Both the position numbers and the translations under genes were made by a program. A model generated the notes under the pieces. It saw only the letters and a list, made by a program, of their open reading frames with translations. It was not told the DNA's origin and ran no database searches. From contig DASRPM010000071.1 in assembly GCA_035646375.1 (NCBI GenBank), positions 1 through 10,882 of the forward strand: a stretch of DNA of 10,882 nt. Direction: 5' to 3'. Shown here piece by piece: positions 5,953 through 10,882 of this stretch (positions within the stretch are counted from its first letter, which is position 1; every line of letters starts with the position of its first letter). Source of the DNA: DASYRM01 sp035646375. GTDB lineage: Bacteria; Acidobacteriota; Vicinamibacteria; Vicinamibacterales; UBA2999.

Positions 5953-7410
5953 TCACGCGATGATGTCGTGGATGACCTTGCCCTCCGTATCCGTCAAGCG
6001 GAAGTCGCGTCCGCTGTAGTGATACGTGAGCTTGGTGTGGTCGATGCCGAGCAGATAGAGCATCGTGGCGTGCAGGTCGTGGATGTGTACCTTGTTCTCC
6101 ACGGCCTTGAAGCCGAAGTCGTCGGTGGCGCCGTAGGACGTGCCGCCCTTGATGCCGCCGCCGGCCAGCCAGATCGAGAAGCCGGTGACGTTGTGGTCGC
6201 GCCCGTTCACCACGCCCGCCACGTTCTCGTTGGAGGTCTGAATCGCCGGCGTGCGTCCAAACTCGGTGGCGCCGACGATCAGCGTGTCCTGGAAGAGGCC
6301 GCGCTGCTTGAGGTCCTTGATGAGCGCCGCGTACGCCTGGTCGGAATCACGCGCCAGCTTGCGGTAGGTCATGATGTCGTTGTGCGCGTCCCACGGGTCG
6401 CCCTTTCCGTAGTACGTCTGCACCATCCGCACGCCCTTCTCCACCAGGCGCGCCGCCATCAGGGCGCCGAGCGCCGTGTTGCCTGGCCCATACATGTCGA
6501 GCGTCGCCTTGCTCTCCTTGCTGACGTCGAACACGGTGGGCGCATCGGTCTGCATGCGGAACGCCGTCTCCATCGTCTGGATCGACGCGTCGAGCTCGGA
6601 GTCCTTGTCCTGGATGCGCTTCATGTGCAGCTGGTTCAGCTGACGCAGGAACCCGATGTCGCGCAGCTGCGGATCGTCGGCCGCGGTGCGCAGGATGTTG
6701 GGAATGACCTTCTCGGCCTTGAACTTCTCATCCTCCACCCACTTGTTGTGCACCAGCGTGCCCTGGTGCACCGCCGGCAGGAACGACGACGTCCACAGCG
6801 GGCTGCCGATGGTGAGCGGCTCGGTGGGCGTGAGCACCACGTAGCCCGGCAGGTTCTCGTTCATCGTGCCGAGGCCGTAAGTGATCCACGCGCCCATCGA
6901 CGGCCGGCCGATGAAGTTGGCGCCGGTGTTCAGCATCGTGAGCGTCGGCTCGTGGTTCGGGATGTCGGCGTACATCGACTTGATGACGCACATGTCGTCG
7001 GCCACGGTGCCGAGATTCGGCCAGAGCTCGCTCATCTCGAGGCCGCTCTTCCCGTGCTTCTGGAATTTGAACGGCGACATCATCAGGTTGCCGGTCTTGC
7101 GCTGGGTGAGGATCGGGCCGCCGGGCATCGGCTTGCCGTTGAATTTCTCGAGCATCGGCTTGTAGTCGAACGTGTCCACGTGCGACATGCCGCCGTTCAT
7201 CATCAGGAAGATGACGCGCTTGGCCCTGGGCTTGAAGTGCAACCCCGGCAGCACGCCGCCCTTGCCGCCGGTTGGAAAGGCGGGCGCAGTGGCGGCCTGG
7301 GCGAGAGACGTGTTCAGCATCTGCGACAGCGCGACGAGGCCGAAGCCACTGCCCAGGCTCGTGAGCGCCTGGCGTCGCGTAACGGGTTTGAAAACGTGGT
7401 TGCAGGACAT
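5953..7410 (-). CDS. DUF1501 domain protein with Tat signal
   Basis: This is a 485-residue protein. A twin-arginine signal, TRRQALTSLGSGFGL (residues 11-25), leads into a hydrophobic segment and a likely cleavage near LAQAA, so it should be exported folded. The DUF1501 family, part of the alkaline phosphatase/sulfatase-like superfamily, is shown by KRVIFLMMNGGMSHVDTFD (64-82), NHEPTLTMLNTG (152-163), TEFGRTP (382-388), GRDHN (403-407), SIWLAGGGIKGG (412-423) and the HIHDLHATMLYLLGIDH region (442-458). Its enzymatic activity is not established for the family. The ATG at 7410 starts the Tat signal and has AGGGAG upstream, overlapping the stop of the preceding gene; the frame is open further upstream but only as a shadow of that gene. 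DUF1501 genes typically pair with DUF1549/DUF1553 cytochrome genes, as here (14-bp gap). Confidence 0.95.
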   Translation of the reverse strand: MSCNHVFKPVTRRQALTSLGSGFGLVALSQMLNTSLAQAATAPAFPTGGKGGVLPGLHFKPRAKRVIFLMMNGGMSHVDTFDYKPMLEKFNGKPMPGGPILTQRKTGNLMMSPFKFQKHGKSGLEMSELWPNLGTVADDMCVIKSMYADIPNHEPTLTMLNTGANFIGRPSMGAWITYGLGTMNENLPGYVVLTPTEPLTIGSPLWTSSFLPAVHQGTLVHNKWVEDEKFKAEKVIPNILRTAADDPQLRDIGFLRQLNQLHMKRIQDKDSELDASIQTMETAFRMQTDAPTVFDVSKESKATLDMYGPGNTALGALMAARLVEKGVRMVQTYYGKGDPWDAHNDIMTYRKLARDSDQAYAALIKDLKQRGLFQDTLIVGATEFGRTPAIQTSNENVAGVVNGRDHNVTGFSIWLAGGGIKGGTSYGATDDFGFKAVENKVHIHDLHATMLYLLGIDHTKLTYHYSGRDFRLTDTEGKVIHDIIA

Positions 7411-7424
7411 GTGCTGGCGTCTCC

Positions 7425-10400
7425 CTAGTCGATGAAAAGAAACTCGTTCGAGCTGAGCAGCGCCCAGCAGAAAGACCGGAGCGGCGAATCCGGCAGCGGC
7501 TTCGCCGCGTCCTTGTCCTCTTTGCTCTTCTCGCCGAGCGCCTTCTTCACGTCGGCTTCGCTGGCCGCGGCCACCGGCGGCGGCCCCTGATACGCCGGCT
7601 TCTCGACGAACAGGAGCGAGGCGGCCAGCTCCTCCGGCGTGGGCATCCGCTGGTAGACCAGCTCGAAGGCCTTCTTCACGCGCGCCTCGGGCGTCGGCTC
7701 GAACTTGAGGCGTTCGGCGATCGCTTCCGCCTGCTTGTGCACCAGCGCGTTGTTCAGGAAGAACAGCCGCTGCTGCGGGACGTTGGTCGTGAAGCGCTTC
7801 TCCGTCGAGATGGTCGCAGTGGGCAGATCGAACGTCGAGTGGAAATCGCCTGGATACATCCGGCTCACCTTCGCGTAGACCGCGCGCCGCTTCATCTTCT
7901 CGGTCATCTCGTCGGACGGACCGCCGATGGCGGTGACGTCGAGCCCGTTCGACGCCTGCAGCAGGAGATCCCACACGCCTTCGGAATCGACGCGCGTCCG
8001 GTTGGCGCGCCAGTAGAGCGTGTTGCTCGGGTCCTTGGCCACGTTGGCGGCCACCGGCGCGGCGCTCAACTGGTAGGTGCGCGACATCAGGATGTCCTTG
8101 TGCAGCTTCTTGAAGGACATGCCGTCGGCGATGAACTTCGACGCCAGATGGTCCAGCAGTTCCGGATGCGTCGGCGCGTCGCCCGCCATCCCGAAGTTGC
8201 TCGGGGTGTCCACGATGCCGCGGCCGAAGTGCCACCGCCACATGCGGTTGACGACGACGCGCGAGGAGATCGGGTGCTTGATGATCTCCTCCGCCAGCTC
8301 CATGCGCCCGCTGCCCTTCGTGAACAGCTTGGCCTCGCCGTTGTTCATCAGCGACGGCAGCGCGCGCGGCGCCGCCACCCCGAACGTGTAGGGGTTGCCG
8401 CGCACGAACGTCCGGAGGTCGGACGGCTGCTCGGCCTCGCCGATGCCGTAGACCGCCGGCGGCCTGGGCGGCATCGCCTTCTTGAAGGTATCGATGTCGG
8501 CGCGCAGCTTGTTGATGTGGAACCGGAAGTCGGCCGACAGCCGGCGCTCGAGCGGGCCGTCGGTCAGCTTCAGCAGCCCCGGCTTTCTGCCGCGGCGATC
8601 GAGGTCGTCGGCTTCGTCCTCGCCGGCGATCTCGGGCACGTCGCGGTCGAAGACGTCGGTCCAGAGCACCAGCTCCTCGCGCTCGAGGCTCTTCAGGTCG
8701 ATCTGGTAGGCGTTGAGACGCCGCTTCTTGCCGTTTGGCAGCGGGTCGAACGGGTCCTTCGACTCCTCGTCCTTGTCGAAGGCCGACGGCCCCTTCACCT
8801 GCGCGAGCGTGAACTCGTTTTCCTTCTCCAGCCGCTCGCGCTTCGTGTTGATCTCCGTGACCTTGGCCACGAACTCTTTGGCGAGCTTCTTCGCGTCCTC
8901 GTCGCTGCCGCCGCTGGCCACCATCTCCTGCCAGCCCTTGAGCGCCGGGTAGTTATCCGGCCGCTTTTTGAGGAAACGCACCCAGCGGTTGAGGAGCTCG
9001 GGATCGACCTTGGCGGATTCGGCGATCTCGTCCACCGTGGCCTTCTTCTCGGTGCCGAGCTTCCAGGCCGCCATCATGTAGTCCTCGGCCTGCGAGAACA
9101 GCACCTGGGCGTAGAGCGCCGAGCTCTCGTCGAGGAACTTCTTGAGCGCGGCGTTCTTCTTCTCGAGGACCTTGTTCTCCTTCTCCCACGCGTCGGCCAC
9201 CGCCTTCGGCACCTGCGGGTAGGACTTGAAGTTGGAGCTGGCGAAGACGCTCGCCATCCCGTAGTAGTCCTTCTGGTAGACGGCGTCGTACTTGTGGTCG
9301 TGGCAGCGGGCGCAGCCCACGGTGAGGCCCATGAACGCCTTGCTCGTCACGTCCACCTTGTCGTGCCACTCGTCGGCGCGTTCGAGCGGCGCCGGGCTGG
9401 CCTGGAACACCCAGATGCCGTTGCCGTTCATGCCGAGCGCCGGGATGTGCTTGTCGCGGATGTTCTCGGGCAGCAGATCCGCGGCAAGCTGCGCCTTCAC
9501 GAACATGTCGTAGGACATGTCGTCGTTGAGAGCGCGAATCAGCCAGTCGCGATAGAGATACGCGAAGGGATATTTCTCGGTCCGATCCGGCCGGCCGCCG
9601 ACGTTGTAGTCGTCTTCGCCGTAGCGCACCACGTCCATCCAGTGGCGGGCCCAGCGCTCGCCGTAGCGCGGCGACGCCAGCAGGCGATCGACCACCTTCT
9701 CCCAGGCGTTCGGGCTCTTGTCGCTCTCGAACGCCTGCACCTCCTCGTAGGTGGGCATCAGCCCCGTGAGGTCGTAGGTCACGCGCCGCAGCAGCGTGCG
9801 GCGGTCGGCCGTCGTCGTCGGCTTCAGCCCCTCTTTCTCGAGGCGGGCCAGCACGAAGCGGTCGATGTCGTTGACGGCCCACGCGGCGTCCTTGACCGTG
9901 GGAACCGCCGTGCTCCTGAGCGGCTGCACCGACCAGAGGCGTTTCTGCGCGTCGGAATATTCCTTCGTCGAGACCTTGTCCACCGGCCAGAAGGCGCCGT
10001 CCTTCACCCAGGTCACGAAGAAGCCGATCTGCTCCTCGGTCAGCCGCGTGCCGCCCTTCGGCATCCTGAGCGAGCCGCTGTGCTTCAGCGCCGCGATGAG
10101 GAGGCTCCGGTCGGGATCGCCCGGCACGAGCCCCGCGCCCGACTTACCACCCGCGATCAGGTCGTCGCGCGAATCGAGCCGCAGGCCGCCGCTCTTCGAG
10201 TTCGTGTGGCAGGCGAAGCACTGCTGCGCCAGCACCGGCCGGATGTGCGTCTCGAAGTGATCGCTCAGCACCGATTCCGGCTTGGTACCCGCCTGTACCT
10301 CGGGCCAGGCCGCGCCGTCCTTGATCCAGGTGGCGAGGGCCTGCAGCTTGGCGTCGCTCAGCTTGTCGCCACCGAGCGGCATCTTCGTGGCGCCCGTGTG

Positions 10401-10694
10401 CCGCACCGCCGCCATCAGCAGGCTCTTGTCGGGATCGCCGGGCACGATGGCGGGGCCCGACTTGCCGCCTTCGAGCGCGGCCTCGCGCGAGTCGAGCCGC
10501 AACCCGCCGGCGGCGCCGTTGCCGTGGCAACTGGCGCAGTTCTCGGTGAGAACCGGGCGGACGCTCTTTTCGAAATACTCGATTTGCACTGGAGTTGGCG
10601 CTGTGGTTGGCGACTGCGCCTCGACCGGAGCACTCAGATACGCGACGAGCGCCAGCGGCCCGAAGGCCGCCAGCGCGAGGAGTAACCGTTTCAT
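7425..10694 (-). CDS. PSCyt1-DUF1549-DUF1553 multihaem cytochrome c protein (PSD1 family)
   Basis: This is a 1089-residue exported protein. After a Sec signal (about residues 1-26, ending VEAQ) come two planctomycete-type cytochrome c (PSCyt1) domains with haem motifs CASCH (53-57) and CFACH (159-163), each followed by a KMP or RMP methionine that could be the distal ligand. Then come DUF1549 (about 275-480), which includes CARCHDHK (461-468), a long Lys/Glu-rich region likely to contain coiled coil (about 500-740), and DUF1553 (about 795 to the end) with VNRMWRWHFGRGIVDTPSNFG and the C-terminal SSNEFLFID. The length is usual for the family. Such proteins are abundant in Planctomycetes, Verrucomicrobia and Acidobacteria and are often tied to polymer breakdown, but their reaction is unknown. 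The ATG at 10694 has GGAGGA six bases upstream. The gene starts 27 bp after the TonB receptor stop and is followed by its usual partner, DUF1501. Confidence 0.95.
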   Translation of the reverse strand: MKRLLLALAAFGPLALVAYLSAPVEAQSPTTAPTPVQIEYFEKSVRPVLTENCASCHGNGAAGGLRLDSREAALEGGKSGPAIVPGDPDKSLLMAAVRHTGATKMPLGGDKLSDAKLQALATWIKDGAAWPEVQAGTKPESVLSDHFETHIRPVLAQQCFACHTNSKSGGLRLDSRDDLIAGGKSGAGLVPGDPDRSLLIAALKHSGSLRMPKGGTRLTEEQIGFFVTWVKDGAFWPVDKVSTKEYSDAQKRLWSVQPLRSTAVPTVKDAAWAVNDIDRFVLARLEKEGLKPTTTADRRTLLRRVTYDLTGLMPTYEEVQAFESDKSPNAWEKVVDRLLASPRYGERWARHWMDVVRYGEDDYNVGGRPDRTEKYPFAYLYRDWLIRALNDDMSYDMFVKAQLAADLLPENIRDKHIPALGMNGNGIWVFQASPAPLERADEWHDKVDVTSKAFMGLTVGCARCHDHKYDAVYQKDYYGMASVFASSNFKSYPQVPKAVADAWEKENKVLEKKNAALKKFLDESSALYAQVLFSQAEDYMMAAWKLGTEKKATVDEIAESAKVDPELLNRWVRFLKKRPDNYPALKGWQEMVASGGSDEDAKKLAKEFVAKVTEINTKRERLEKENEFTLAQVKGPSAFDKDEESKDPFDPLPNGKKRRLNAYQIDLKSLEREELVLWTDVFDRDVPEIAGEDEADDLDRRGRKPGLLKLTDGPLERRLSADFRFHINKLRADIDTFKKAMPPRPPAVYGIGEAEQPSDLRTFVRGNPYTFGVAAPRALPSLMNNGEAKLFTKGSGRMELAEEIIKHPISSRVVVNRMWRWHFGRGIVDTPSNFGMAGDAPTHPELLDHLASKFIADGMSFKKLHKDILMSRTYQLSAAPVAANVAKDPSNTLYWRANRTRVDSEGVWDLLLQASNGLDVTAIGGPSDEMTEKMKRRAVYAKVSRMYPGDFHSTFDLPTATISTEKRFTTNVPQQRLFFLNNALVHKQAEAIAERLKFEPTPEARVKKAFELVYQRMPTPEELAASLLFVEKPAYQGPPPVAAASEADVKKALGEKSKEDKDAAKPLPDSPLRSFCWALLSSNEFLFID
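9984..10577 (-). repeat. Internal duplication of the cytochrome c (PSCyt1) domain
   Basis: Residues 40-131 (10302-10577) and 146-237 (9984-10259) align without gaps over 92 positions, with about half identical by eye. Shared blocks include GGLRLDSR, GGKSG, VPGDPD and a closing WxKDGA-W-P. This is an old in-gene tandem duplication giving two haem domains. Confidence 0.85.
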
Positions 10695-10700
10695 CCCGCT

Positions 10701-10706
10701 TCCTCC
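10701..10706 (-). promoter_or_regulatory. Shine-Dalgarno GGAGGA for the PSCyt1/DUF1553 gene
   Basis: GGAGGA lies in the 27-bp spacer, six bases before the ATG at 10694. The spacer is too short for a complete promoter, so expression probably comes from upstream of the TonB receptor gene. Confidence 0.65.
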
Positions 10707-10721
10707 GACGAATGGAATCCC

Positions 10722-10882
10722 TTAGAACTCGTAGCGAAGGGCGAACTGCATCACCCGGGCCGGCGCCGCCTCGGTGAACACGCCGAAGCTGTTCGGCGAT
10801 GCCGCGTCGAGGGACACCTTGGTGTAGTTCACGTTGTTGAAGGCGTTGAACGCCTCGGCGCGGAACTGCAGCCGGTGACCGT
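10722..10882 (-). CDS. TonB-dependent receptor, C-terminal fragment (Oar-like)
   Basis: Fifty-two codons and a TAA stop (10724-10722) remain; the gene begins beyond the right edge. The peptide has RLQFRAEAFNAFNNVNYT and ends AARVMQFALRYEF-style (ARVMQFALRYEF), which is the last beta-strand with a terminal phenylalanine. This is the outer-membrane assembly signal of TonB receptors, and the FRAEAFNAFN block is common at the end of acidobacterial carboxypeptidase-regulatory-like receptors. It would take up a substrate across the outer membrane. It lies upstream in the same direction as the PSCyt1/DUF1553 gene, probably in one transcript. Confidence 0.8.
   Translation of the reverse strand, partial: GHRLQFRAEAFNAFNNVNYTKVSLDAASPNSFGVFTEAAPARVMQFALRYEF

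Noticed and set aside
5953..8241. Longer 762-codon version of the DUF1501 gene
   Set aside because: The extra 277 residues are an out-of-frame reading of the PSCyt1/DUF1553 gene. The Tat signal begins at 7410 with its own Shine-Dalgarno.
7737..10685. Open frame of 982 codons on the plus strand
   Set aside because: It lies fully opposite the PSCyt1/DUF1553 gene and gives a low-complexity Arg/His/Val/Glu product with no recognisable domain, whereas the minus strand has clear haem and family motifs.

Overview
The window is very GC-rich, every supported gene lies on the minus strand, and gaps between genes are very short. The gene families (a TonB receptor with an Oar-type C-terminus, a DUF1549/DUF1553 cytochrome c protein, a Tat-exported DUF1501 protein, virginiamycin-B-lyase-like propellers) and the GC-rich palindromic intergenic repeat suggest an Acidobacteriota genome, perhaps Vicinamibacteria, or a similar high-GC environmental bacterium. 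This assignment is inferred from gene content only.

Read in the direction of transcription (from high to low coordinates), the first module is envelope-located. It holds the last 52 codons of a TonB-dependent receptor (10722-10882), a 1089-residue PSCyt1/DUF1549/DUF1553 protein with three CxxCH haem motifs (7425-10694), and a Tat-signal DUF1501 protein (5953-7410). Spacers of 27 and 14 bp point to one transcript.

An 82-bp gap holding a double-hairpin REP-like palindrome then separates a second module. It contains a secreted propeller fused to an unusual C-terminal domain (4059-5870), a secreted metallo-beta-lactamase-fold hydrolase (3085-4062), a sodium:solute symporter (1642-3075), a second secreted seven-bladed propeller (572-1639), and a DUF1989 (urea-carboxylase-associated) protein cut by the left edge (1-575). 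Junctions here are ATGA overlaps or gaps of 2 and 9 bp, so tight co-translation is likely.

Read together, the locus looks like an uptake-and-processing pathway. A receptor and redox/hydrolase proteins sit in the envelope, two paralogous propellers and an MBL hydrolase in the periplasm, a Na+ symporter in the inner membrane, and a DUF1989 enzyme in the cytoplasm. DUF1989 proteins are known from urea/guanidine carboxylase clusters, so a nitrogen-rich substrate is a reasonable guess, but nothing in the window fixes the substrate. No tRNA, rRNA, CRISPR array, insertion sequence or convincing promoter was seen, and no stretch above 300 bp lacks a gene.
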